A DNA stretch of 64,000 nt from Amycolatopsis sp. DSM 110486 (GTDB lineage Bacteria > Actinomycetota > Actinomycetes > Mycobacteriales > Pseudonocardiaceae). The stretch covers positions 7,743,001 to 7,807,000 of the forward strand of contig NZ_CP080519.1 of NCBI RefSeq assembly GCF_019468465.1, in the 5' to 3' direction. Of this stretch, positions 42,267-49,934 are shown piece after piece. A model generated the notes under the pieces. The model was given only the letters and a program-made list of their open reading frames with translations, ran no database searches and was not told the origin of the DNA. The translations under genes were made by a program, and so were the position numbers. Each line of letters starts with the position of its first letter. Within the stretch, counting starts at the first letter, position 1.

Positions 42267-43339
42267 CCGTCCTCGTCGCCGGTGCGAGCGGGCTGGTCGG
42301 CGCGGCGTGCGTCTCGGCGTTCGCCCAGGCGGGCTGGGACGTCGTCGCCGTGTCACGGCGCGCGCCGGAGACCGAACCGGGGGTCCCTTTCGCGCACGTG
42401 CCCCTCGACCTCACCGACGCGGCCGCCGTGGCGGACGCGGCCAGGCGCTTCGGGGACGTGACGCACCTCGTGTACACCGCCGTGTTCGAAAAGCCGGGCC
42501 TGGTCCGCGGCTGGCGCGACCGGGACCAGATGCGGACCAACGAGCGCATGCTGCAAGCCCTCACCGGCGCCCTGTCCGGTGCGCGTCTGGAGCACGTGAC
42601 CCTGTTGCAGGGCACCAAGGCGTACGGCGTGCACCGCCACCCCATCCGGATCCCGGCCCGCGAACGTCACCCGCGTGATCAGCACGAGAACTTCTACTGG
42701 CTGCAGGAAGACCACCTGCGCGCGCTGGCCGCCGAACGCGGTTTCGACTGGACCATCCTGCGCCCGCAGCTGGTGGTCGGCCCGACCCACGGCGTCGCCA
42801 TGAACCTGCCGCCCGTGATCGGTGCCTACGCGGCGATCTGCCGGGCCGAAGGACTTCCGTTCGGCTTCCCCGGCGGGCCACCGTATGTCACCGAAGCAGT
42901 CGACGTCCGCCTCGTCGCGAACGCCGCCGTGTGGGCGGCCACCGCGCGCGCGGCCCGCGACGAGCACTTCAACCTCACCAACGGCGAGGTGTTCGCCTGG
43001 CGTGACCTGTGGCCCGCGCTGGCCGAGGAACTGGGCGTCGAACCGGGCCCGGACAGCCCGCGGCGGCTGGCGCAGTTCCTGCGCGCGCACGCGGGAACCT
43101 GGGACCGGATCGTCGCCGCCCACGGCCTGCGGCCCGTCCCGCTCGCCGCCCTGCTCGGCGAATCCCACCACTACGCCGACTTCCACTTCGCCGCCGGCGC
43201 CGAGATCGCGCCGCCTCCGGCGTTCGTCAGCACCGTCAAGATCCACCAGGCGGGCTTCACCGAAACCCGCGATACGGAGGCGTCCTTCCGTCACTGGCTG
43301 CGCGTGCTCGCCGAGCGCGGAATCCTTCCCGGCCACTGA
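42263..43339 (+). CDS. PRISE-type short-chain reductase (progesterone 5-beta-reductase/iridoid synthase-like)
   Basis: Extended NAD(P)-binding reductase, 358 residues. It begins VLVAGASGLVGAACVSAF. The diagnostic PRISE features are LLQGTKAYG and NFYWLQEDHLRAL (the NFYxxxED motif with the active Tyr); the mid-block is FDWTILRPQLVVGP. PRISE enzymes reduce the C=C bond of enones, including steroids and open-chain monoterpenals. As last gene of the operon it may saturate an enone in the transported compound or an early intermediate (inference). A hairpin follows the stop. Confidence 0.85.
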   Translation: MTVLVAGASGLVGAACVSAFAQAGWDVVAVSRRAPETEPGVPFAHVPLDLTDAAAVADAARRFGDVTHLVYTAVFEKPGLVRGWRDRDQMRTNERMLQALTGALSGARLEHVTLLQGTKAYGVHRHPIRIPARERHPRDQHENFYWLQEDHLRALAAERGFDWTILRPQLVVGPTHGVAMNLPPVIGAYAAICRAEGLPFGFPGGPPYVTEAVDVRLVANAAVWAATARAARDEHFNLTNGEVFAWRDLWPALAEELGVEPGPDSPRRLAQFLRAHAGTWDRIVAAHGLRPVPLAALLGESHHYADFHFAAGAEIAPPPAFVSTVKIHQAGFTETRDTEASFRHWLRVLAERGILPGH

Positions 43340-43354
43340 GGACGGCGGCGTGGC

Positions 43355-43374
43355 CCCCGGCCGGATGGCCGGGG
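43355..43374. terminator. terminator-like hairpin after the 22-gene operon
   Basis: A perfect 8-bp stem with a 4-nt loop (CCCCGGCC-ggat-GGCCGGGG) lies 16 nt after the reductase stop, with no U-tract. The minus-strand remnant ends 10 nt to its right, so it may act for both strands. Confidence 0.65.
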
Positions 43375-43383
43375 ACCACCGGC

Positions 43384-43575
43384 TCAGCCGACGATCGGCT
43401 GCGCCGACAGCACCGTCCGGGTCCAGCCGCTCGCGTCGACCGGGTCGTTCGTGAAGTACTCCAGGTCCGAGCCGTCAAGGTCGTACGGGTTGTGGTCGAG
43501 GTAGTGGTACAGGCCACCGTCGCGGGTCTGACCGTAGTAGAGACCGAGACGGGGCGAGACCAGGCGGTCGAAGCC
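43384..43575 (-). pseudogene. C-terminal remnant of an unidentified minus-strand gene
   Basis: About 62 codons with protein-like composition end at a TGA read from 43384-43386. The stretch includes RLGLYYGQTRDGGLYHYL, DHNPYDLDGSDLEYF and GWTRTVLSAQP, rich in Tyr, Asp and Gly like the tail of an exported or carbohydrate-active protein. No start codon with a ribosome site precedes it, and homology-like sequence stops at the junction with the next remnant. I cannot name the family. Confidence 0.5.
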
Positions 43576-43583
43576 GCGCCGGG

Positions 43584-44163
43584 ATGATGCTCGCCGACGC
43601 CGTGCGGGAGCTGCGGGACGAACGCCGGAGGCTGACCGTGCTCGACGCCGGCGGTGCCGACCGGACGGCGCTGCGAACCGTCTTCTCGTGGTCCTACCGG
43701 GCGTTGCCCGCCGGGGCGGCTCGGCTCTTCCGGCTCCTGGGCACCCACCCGGGCCCGGATTTCGACCTCCACGCCGCCGCGGCGATGACGGGCACGGACC
43801 TCACCGCCACGGCCGCGCTGCTCGACGAACTCATCCGCGCGCACCTGGTGACGTCCGTCGGGCTCCGGACACCACGGCATACTCACCGACATCCACAACA
43901 GCCTGGGCGCAACCCTTTTCGAAGCCGGTCTGGCCCTCGAATCGCGCAGGCACCACGAATCGGCGCGCGTGCTCGCGGCCGACGCCGGGGACCGTTTCGA
44001 ACACGCGCGCGCCTTGGCCGGAATCGCCGAAACACTGGCCGGTGAAGACCCCGAAACCGCGCACCGCCTGTGGCAGGCCGCGCTGTCGTTGTACGAGGAC
44101 CTGAACCACCCGGCGGCCGAGACCATCCGGGCCCGCATGGCAGCCACCGTGTACCGCCGCTGA
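43584..44163 (+). pseudogene. collapsed AfsR/SARP-type (NB-ARC/TPR) regulator
   Basis: Two fragments in different frames. The first, 43584 to about 43880, gives LADAVRELRDERRRLTVLDAG and VFSWSYRALPAGAARLFRLLG, the region just after the NB-ARC domain of AfsR/BTAD-type regulators. The second, about 43868-44163, gives GATLFEAGLALESRRHHES and HRLWQAALSLYEDLNHP, typical C-terminal TPR helices, ending at TGA 44161-44163. The DNA-binding, BTAD and most NB-ARC parts are missing, so it is a remnant of a roughly 900-1000-residue gene with an internal deletion and frame change. Confidence 0.65.
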
Positions 44164-44227
44164 CGACCGCATCGGTGGCTCGCGCCCCCGAACTCTCCTG
44201 AACGGCGCGAAAATCGGCCCGGCCGAC

Positions 44228-44291
44228 TTGACATCCGCTCCGGCTCTTCCCAAACTGTTCTGGAAATCGAACAGCGTTCAGCATTTCGAAC
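44228..44291 (+). promoter_or_regulatory. promoter with tandem GTTC-N8-GAAC sites
   Basis: TTGACA at 44228-44233 and a weak -10 (CAAACT, 44251-44256; 17-nt spacer) precede the molybdenum hydroxylase operon. Directly downstream are two inverted repeats, GTTC-N8-GAAC at 44257-44272 and again at 44276-44291, separated by 3 nt. Placement at and after the transcription start fits repressor sites. The IclR-family regulator at the end of the operon is the likely binder. Confidence 0.55.
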
Positions 44292-44311
44292 ACGTCAAGG
44301 GAGACGAGCCG

Positions 44312-45205
44312 GTGAAACTGCCTCCGTTCGGCTATCACCGCGCCGCATCGCTGGGCGACGCGGTCGCGGTGCTGGGCGAGTACGGGCCCGACGCGCGGGT
44401 GCTCGGCGGCGGGCAGAGCCTGCTCCCGGTCATGGCGCTGCGCATGTCGAACCCGAGCGTGCTCGTGGACATCACCACGGCGAAAGACCTGCAAGGACAC
44501 GCCTTCCGTGACACCGACGGCCTCGTCGTCTCGGCCGCGGTCACCACTCGCGCGCTCGAGACCGACCCCGAGACGCGCCGCCGACACCCGCTGGTCGCCG
44601 AAAGCCTCGCGCAGGTCGGGCACCCCGAGATCCGCAACCGCGGCACGGTGTGCGGCTCGCTCGCACACGCCGATCCCGCGGCCGAGCTGCCCGCGCTGCT
44701 GCTCGCGCTCGGCGGGTCCGTGCGCGTCGCCGGTGCCGAGCGGCGGCGCCGGATCGCGGCGCGCGACTTCTTCCTCGGCCCGTACCTGACCGCGTTGAAC
44801 GACGGTGAGGTCGTCGCCGGCGCCGAGCTGCCGCTCGTGCCCGCGACGGCCGGCTGGTCGATCCGCGAGATCACCCGCCGCAGCGGGGACTTCGCCCTCG
44901 TCGGCGTGATCTGCGTGCTGGACACCGATTCCGCCGGGCGCTGCACCGACGCGCGGATCGCGCTGTTCGGCATCGCCGGCACCCCTCGCCGCGCCACAGC
45001 CGCCGAAGCGATCCTCGCCGGTCAGGTCCTCGACGACGCCGTGCTCGCCGAAGCCGCGGCGCGGGCGTTCGACGAGATCGACGTCGTCGGCGACATCCAC
45101 GGTTCCGTGACCTACCGTCGCCGTGCGGGCACCCGGCTCGTCGCCCGCTCGCTCGCCGAAGCCGCCGCCCGCAGCCAGTCCGAAGTGGAGAGTGCCCGTG
45201 CTTGA
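44312..45205 (+). CDS. molybdenum hydroxylase FAD-binding subunit (CoxM-like)
   Basis: Medium subunit of a xanthine-oxidase-family enzyme, 297 residues, carrying FAD. The FAD-binding blocks VLGGGQSLLPVMALR and NRGTVCGSLAHADPAAELPA are present. GTG at 44312 (AAGGGAG upstream) is preferred over ATG 44228, because the latter lies in the promoter and operator. It overlaps the next gene by 8 nt. Electrons would pass from the Mo subunit through the 2Fe-2S subunit to this FAD. Confidence 0.92.
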   Translation: MKLPPFGYHRAASLGDAVAVLGEYGPDARVLGGGQSLLPVMALRMSNPSVLVDITTAKDLQGHAFRDTDGLVVSAAVTTRALETDPETRRRHPLVAESLAQVGHPEIRNRGTVCGSLAHADPAAELPALLLALGGSVRVAGAERRRRIAARDFFLGPYLTALNDGEVVAGAELPLVPATAGWSIREITRRSGDFALVGVICVLDTDSAGRCTDARIALFGIAGTPRRATAAEAILAGQVLDDAVLAEAAARAFDEIDVVGDIHGSVTYRRRAGTRLVARSLAEAAARSQSEVESARA

Positions 45206-45704
45206 CGCCCACGAGCCGACGCAGGTTTCCCTCACGGTGAACGGGAAACCCGAGTCGGCGCGCACCACGCCGCGGACCACGCTCGCCGATTTCCTGCGCC
45301 ACGACCTGGGCCTCACCGGCACGCACCTCGGCTGCGAGCACGGCGTCTGCGGCGCCTGCACCGTCCGGCTCGACGGCGCGGCCGTGCGCAGCTGCCTCAC
45401 CCTCGCCGTGCAGGCGCACGGATCCACAGTGGACACCGTCGAAGGCCTGGGCGAGACGGCCGGTGCCGAGGACGTGCTGCACCCGCTGCAGCAGAAGTTC
45501 TGGGAGCACCAGGCGCTGCAGTGCGGCTTCTGCACGCCGGGTTTCCTGATGGCCGCCGTCGCCGCCGTCGAGGAGAACCCGGACCTCTCCCGCGACGAGA
45601 TCCGCGAGCGGCTGTCCGGAAACCTCTGCCGCTGCACCGGGTACGCGCCGATCGTGACCGCGATCGCCGAATACGCCGAGCAGGTGCGGGAGGCGCGGGC
45701 GTGA
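45198..45704 (+). CDS. molybdenum hydroxylase 2Fe-2S subunit (CoxS-like)
   Basis: Small iron-sulfur subunit, 168 residues. The ferredoxin-type cluster motif CEHGVCGACTVRLDG with a later Cys (RSCL), and the second cluster motif CGFCTPG ... NLCRCTGY, are complete. GTG at 45198 lies inside the FAD-subunit stop (8-nt overlap), so the two are translationally coupled. The longer upstream frame is a shadow of the FAD subunit. Confidence 0.93.
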   Translation: MLDAHEPTQVSLTVNGKPESARTTPRTTLADFLRHDLGLTGTHLGCEHGVCGACTVRLDGAAVRSCLTLAVQAHGSTVDTVEGLGETAGAEDVLHPLQQKFWEHQALQCGFCTPGFLMAAVAAVEENPDLSRDEIRERLSGNLCRCTGYAPIVTAIAEYAEQVREARA

Positions 45705-48121
45705 GCATCACCGAAGGCTGGGTCGGCCGCCGCGTCAAGCGCGTCGAGGACCCGAAGATCCTGCTCGGCCGTGGCCGCTACGCCGACGACGTCACCCCGG
45801 CCCGCTGCCTGCACGCCGCGTTCGTCCGCGCCCCGGTCGCGCACGCGCTGATCACGGCGATCGACGTCGAGGCCGCCAAGCAGGCGCCGGGCGTGGTCGC
45901 CGTGTTCACCGCGGACGACTTCAACCCGATGTGCCGCTCGTGGAAGGGCCTGCTCGACTGGCCGGGCCTGGTCGGTGGCGACCAGCGGCCCCTGGCCACC
46001 GGCAAGATGCACTACGTCGGCGAGCCCGTGGTGATGGTCGTGGCCGAAAGCCGCGCCGTCGCGGAGGACGCGCTGGAACTGGTCACCCTCGACTACGAGG
46101 AGCTCGACCCGGTCGTCGACTCCATCGCCGCCCTCGACGCGTCGGCGGCGAAGGTGCACGACGAGCTGCCGTCCAACCTCGCCTTCGAAGGCACCTTCGG
46201 CACCGGTGACGTCGAAGCGGCCTTCGCCGAGGCCGCCGTGATCGTGGAGACCGGCATCAGCACCGCGCGCCACACAGCCGTCGCGCTGGAGCCCCGCGGC
46301 GTCGTCGCCGAGTTCGACCCGTCGGCGAAGTCGCTCACCGTGCGGCTGTCCACGCAGGCGCCGCACATGCTGCAGTCGGTGTTCGCCGAGCTGCTCGGCC
46401 TGCGCGAGAGCAACATCCGCGTACTCACCGACGAGGTCGGCGGCGCGTTCGGCATGAAGGCGCACGTGTACTCCGACGAGGTCGCCACGTGCGCGGCCAG
46501 CATCCTGCTGCGCCGTCCGGTGAAGTGGATCCAGGACCGCGTCGAATCGCTGCAGTCGGACACGCAGGCGCGCGACGAACGGGTGTCCGCCGCGCTGGCC
46601 GTCGCGGCCGACGGCCGGATCCTCGGCCTGCGTTCGGAGGTCGTGAGCGACGGCGGCGCCTACTCCGTCTACCCGCGCAGCATGGTCACCGAAGGCATCC
46701 AGGTCGCCACGATCATGCCCGGCCCCTACCGGATACCCGTCTACTCGGGACACTTGCGCGTCGCCATCACCAACAAAGCTCCGCTCGCGGTGTACCGCGG
46801 CGTCGGGCACCCCGTCGCCATCCTCGCGATGGAGACGCTGCTCGACGAGACCGCGCGCCGGCTCGGGCTCGACCCGGCGGAACTGCGCCGCCGCAACCTG
46901 ATCGCGCCCGAGGAACTGCCCTACACCTCCGTGACCGGCCAGGTCTACGACAGCGGCTCGCACCAGGAGTCGCTGGAGAAGCTGCTCGCCATGCTCCCCT
47001 CCGGGCCGGACCTCGACAAGCGCAAGGCCGAAGCGCGCGAACGCGGGCGGCTGCTCGGTGTCGGGCTCGCGTGTTTCGTCGAGGTCACCGCGCCCGGCGT
47101 GATGTTCTACGGCAAGCGCGGCGCCCCGATCACCGCGCACGACCAGGTCGAGGTGCGGGTGGAGGCCGACGGCTCGGTCACCGTGCTGCTCGGCACGCCC
47201 GGCCAGGGCCAGGGCCTGCAGACGACGGCCGCGCAGGTCGTGGCCGACCACCTCGGGGTCTCGTTCGATCGCATCAGCGTGGTCAGCGGCGACACGGCGG
47301 TAGTGCCGCACGGCACGGGGGTGTGGGCCAGCCGTTCGGCCGTGGTCAGCAGTGGTGCTGCGGCTTCGGCCGCCCGCGAGGTGAAGGAACGGCTGCTCGC
47401 GATCGCCGGGCACCTGCTCGAGGTCGACCCGGCCGACCTCGAGATCGGCAACGGCGTGGTCCAGGTCGCGGGCGCGCCGAACGTCCACTTGGGAGTGGAG
47501 GAGCTCGCCGAGGTCGCGCACTTCCGCACCCACCGCCTGCCGCCGGAGCTGAGGATCGGGCTGTCGGTGGTGGGGGAGTACAGCGGCCCCAACGTCACCT
47601 TCAACAACGGCGCCCACGCCGCCGTCGTCGAGATCGAAGAGGACAGCGGGCTCGTCCACATCGTCGACTACGCGTGCGTCGAGGACTGCGGGGTGCTCAT
47701 CAACCCCGAGATCGTGGACGGGCAGATCCGCGGCGGCGTCGCGCAGGGCATCGGCGGGGCGTTGTTCGAGCGGCTGTACTACGACGAGAACGGCCAGCTG
47801 CTCACCTCGACCCTGCTCGACTACCTCATGCCGACCGGCCCGGAGCTGCCGGACGTGCGCATCACCCACATCGAAACCCCGAGCCCGGTCACCATGCTGG
47901 GCGTCAAAGGCGCCGGCGAAGCCGGTGCCGCCGGCGCGCCCGCGGCCGTGCACAACGCGGTCAACGACGCGCTTTCCCCCTTCGGCGCACGGGTGTGGCA
48001 TCAGCCGATCACACCCGAACGCGTCGTCCGGGCCCTGGACGAGGCCGCCGGGCACAGCTGGCCCGAACCGCCTGACACCCCGGGGCTGCCCCTGCTCGAG
48101 GAGGACAACGATGTCCGGTAG
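45701..48121 (+). CDS. molybdenum hydroxylase catalytic subunit (CoxL/xanthine dehydrogenase large-subunit-like)
   Basis: Molybdopterin-binding large subunit, 806 residues. Start region GWVGRRVKRVEDPKILLGRG is typical of CoxL-like enzymes; GGAFGMKAHVYSDE, TPGQGQGLQTTAAQV and the C-terminal Glu block GVKGAGEAGAAGAPAA (catalytic base) follow. At the position of the form I CO-dehydrogenase motif AYRCSFR it reads VYRGVGHP, so it is a form II-like hydroxylase of an aromatic or heterocyclic substrate, and not a CO dehydrogenase. GTGA overlap with the 2Fe-2S gene; it overlaps the LivH-type gene by 11 nt. Confidence 0.92.
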   Translation: MSITEGWVGRRVKRVEDPKILLGRGRYADDVTPARCLHAAFVRAPVAHALITAIDVEAAKQAPGVVAVFTADDFNPMCRSWKGLLDWPGLVGGDQRPLATGKMHYVGEPVVMVVAESRAVAEDALELVTLDYEELDPVVDSIAALDASAAKVHDELPSNLAFEGTFGTGDVEAAFAEAAVIVETGISTARHTAVALEPRGVVAEFDPSAKSLTVRLSTQAPHMLQSVFAELLGLRESNIRVLTDEVGGAFGMKAHVYSDEVATCAASILLRRPVKWIQDRVESLQSDTQARDERVSAALAVAADGRILGLRSEVVSDGGAYSVYPRSMVTEGIQVATIMPGPYRIPVYSGHLRVAITNKAPLAVYRGVGHPVAILAMETLLDETARRLGLDPAELRRRNLIAPEELPYTSVTGQVYDSGSHQESLEKLLAMLPSGPDLDKRKAEARERGRLLGVGLACFVEVTAPGVMFYGKRGAPITAHDQVEVRVEADGSVTVLLGTPGQGQGLQTTAAQVVADHLGVSFDRISVVSGDTAVVPHGTGVWASRSAVVSSGAAASAAREVKERLLAIAGHLLEVDPADLEIGNGVVQVAGAPNVHLGVEELAEVAHFRTHRLPPELRIGLSVVGEYSGPNVTFNNGAHAAVVEIEEDSGLVHIVDYACVEDCGVLINPEIVDGQIRGGVAQGIGGALFERLYYDENGQLLTSTLLDYLMPTGPELPDVRITHIETPSPVTMLGVKGAGEAGAAGAPAAVHNAVNDALSPFGARVWHQPITPERVVRALDEAAGHSWPEPPDTPGLPLLEEDNDVR

Positions 48122-48977
48122 CGAGTTGGCGCTGACGACCTTCAACGGCCTGAGTTTCGCGGGCCTGCTCTTCCTGGTCGCCAGCGGGTTCACCCTGATC
48201 TTCAGCCTGATGGGCGTGCTCAACCTCGCCCACGGTTCCTTCTACCTGTGGGGCGGCTACCTCGGTCTGGTGACCCTGGGCGCCACCGGGAGCTGGCTGC
48301 TCGCGCTCACCGCCGGGGCGTTCGGCGTGGCCGTCGGCGGCGGTGTGCTGGAGCGCCTGGTCTACCGCCGGGTGCGCGGCAAGGAGCTTTCCGAGGTCCT
48401 GCTCAGTGTTGGGATCTCCCTGGTGCTCGCCGATCTCGCGCTCGCGCAGTTCGGCGGAGACTCCCTCACGATCGCGCCGCCGACGTGGCTCGCGGGCAGC
48501 GTCGGGCTCGGCGATCTCGTGGTGCCCCGGTTCCGCCTGGCCGTGATCGTCGCCGCGCTGGTCGTGCTGGCCGGGCTGTGGCTGCTGCTGAAGCGCACGA
48601 AGGTCGGCGCGATCATCCGCGCGGGCGTGGACGACGAGGAGATGCTCGGCGCGCTCGGCGTCAACGTCCGGCGGGTCGCGGCGGGCGTGTTCGTCCTCGG
48701 CGCGCTGCTCGCCGGCGCGAGCGGCGTGGTCGGGGGAGTGTTCTTCGGGACCTACCCGGGCGCGGACGCGGAGATGCTGCTGTTCGCCCTCGTGGTGGTC
48801 GTGGTCGGCGGCCTGGGCAGCCTGCCCGGAGCGGTCGTCGGCAGCCTCGTCGTCGGCCTGCTCTACAGCTTCGGTGTCGCGCTGGTGCCGGACCTGCTCT
48901 ACTTCGTCCTCTTCGGACCGATGCTGCTCGTGCTGGTGCTGCGCCCGCGCGGGATTCTCGGGGGGCGGTTGGGATGA
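48111..48977 (+). CDS. Liv-type ABC transporter permease (LivH type), second system
   Basis: Membrane permease, 288 residues. FNGLSFAGLLFLVASGFTLIF and MGVLNLAHGSFYLWGGY are the LivH signatures; VLRPRGILGGRLG ends the protein. The ATG lies within the hydroxylase gene (11-nt overlap) with GAGGAGG 7 nt upstream. First of five genes for a second complete importer whose substrate is presumably what the hydroxylase oxidises. Confidence 0.93.
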   Translation: MSGSELALTTFNGLSFAGLLFLVASGFTLIFSLMGVLNLAHGSFYLWGGYLGLVTLGATGSWLLALTAGAFGVAVGGGVLERLVYRRVRGKELSEVLLSVGISLVLADLALAQFGGDSLTIAPPTWLAGSVGLGDLVVPRFRLAVIVAALVVLAGLWLLLKRTKVGAIIRAGVDDEEMLGALGVNVRRVAAGVFVLGALLAGASGVVGGVFFGTYPGADAEMLLFALVVVVVGGLGSLPGAVVGSLVVGLLYSFGVALVPDLLYFVLFGPMLLVLVLRPRGILGGRLG

Positions 48978-49921
48978 CGGCGCTCACCTCCACCACCACG
49001 CGCACTCTGCTGCTCGTCGCGGCAGCCGCCGTGGGTGTGGTCCTGCCTTACCTCACCGGCCAGTACTGGATCGGGATCGCGACCGAGGCCGTGATCTTCG
49101 CGATCGCCTCGCTCGGCCTGAACGTGCTGATCGGCCAGGGCGGTCTCGTGTCCGTGGGGCATGCGGGCCTGTTCGCCACCGGTGCCTACACCGCGGCGCT
49201 CACGCAAACCCAGTACGGGCTCGGGTTTTTCACCTCCGCCCTGGTCGCGATCGTGGTCACCCTCGTGCTCACCGCCGCCTTCGCGATCGCCGCGGTCCGC
49301 ACGACCGGGATGTACTTCCTGATGATCACCCTCGCCGAGGGCATGCTGATCTGGGGACTCGCCCACCGCTGGTCGGCCCTGACCGGCGGCGAGAACGGCG
49401 CCGTCAGCGGCCTGCGCCCGGGCGGGTTCACCCGCTACTACCAGTACTACTGGCTCGCGTTGACGATGCTGGTCGTCGTGGCGGTGCTGCTCTACCTGTT
49501 CACCCGGTCGAAGGCCGGGCTGCGCATCCGCGCGACTCGTGACAGCGCGGTCCGGATGACCAGCATCGGATACTCCGCCCCGGCCCAGCGCTTCGGCGCG
49601 TTCCTCGTCTCCGGTGCGGTCATGGCGGTCGCGGGGGTGCTCTACGCCGGGTACTACCCGGTGGTGAGCCCGTCCACCGCTCACCTGTCCACCTCGATCC
49701 TCTTCATGCTCATGGTCCTCACGGGCGGGTCCGGCGTCTTCGTCGGGCCGATCGTCGGCGCGGTCCTGCTCACCGTGCTGCGCGCGGCCGTCTCGGCCGA
49801 GACACCGCGCTGGCCGACCGTGATGGGCGTCGTGCTCATCGTCGTCGTGCTCTTCGCCCGCGAAGGCATCACCGGGACCTTGCGGGACCGCCTGCGCATC
49901 CGCCGCCCAGCCACGAGTTAG
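48974..49921 (+). CDS. Liv-type ABC transporter permease (LivM type), second system
   Basis: Second permease, 315 residues. LNVLIGQGGLVSVGHAGLFATGAY is the LivM block, cut here to its diagnostic core GQGGLVSVGHAG, and RIRATRDSAVRMTSIGY is the coupling loop. Eight to ten hydrophobic segments. ATGA overlap with LivH; 13 nt before the binding-protein gene. Confidence 0.92.
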   Translation: MTALTSTTTRTLLLVAAAAVGVVLPYLTGQYWIGIATEAVIFAIASLGLNVLIGQGGLVSVGHAGLFATGAYTAALTQTQYGLGFFTSALVAIVVTLVLTAAFAIAAVRTTGMYFLMITLAEGMLIWGLAHRWSALTGGENGAVSGLRPGGFTRYYQYYWLALTMLVVVAVLLYLFTRSKAGLRIRATRDSAVRMTSIGYSAPAQRFGAFLVSGAVMAVAGVLYAGYYPVVSPSTAHLSTSILFMLMVLTGGSGVFVGPIVGAVLLTVLRAAVSAETPRWPTVMGVVLIVVVLFAREGITGTLRDRLRIRRPATS

Positions 49922-49934
49922 CCGAGGAGACCCG

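Noticed and set aside
43584..44045. A short intact gene
   Set aside because: The first half matches the middle of AfsR-type regulators, then turns into Arg-rich nonsense where the TPR signal continues in another frame.
45701..48121. Aerobic CO dehydrogenase (form I CoxL)
   Set aside because: The active-site loop reads VYRGVGHP in place of AYRCSFR, and no CoxD/E/F genes are present. Called a form II-like hydroxylase instead.
43883..48223. 1446-codon open frame on the minus strand
   Set aside because: It is the antisense shadow of the molybdenum hydroxylase genes. The composition is His/Arg/Val-rich with no domain, while the plus strand carries complete cofactor motifs.
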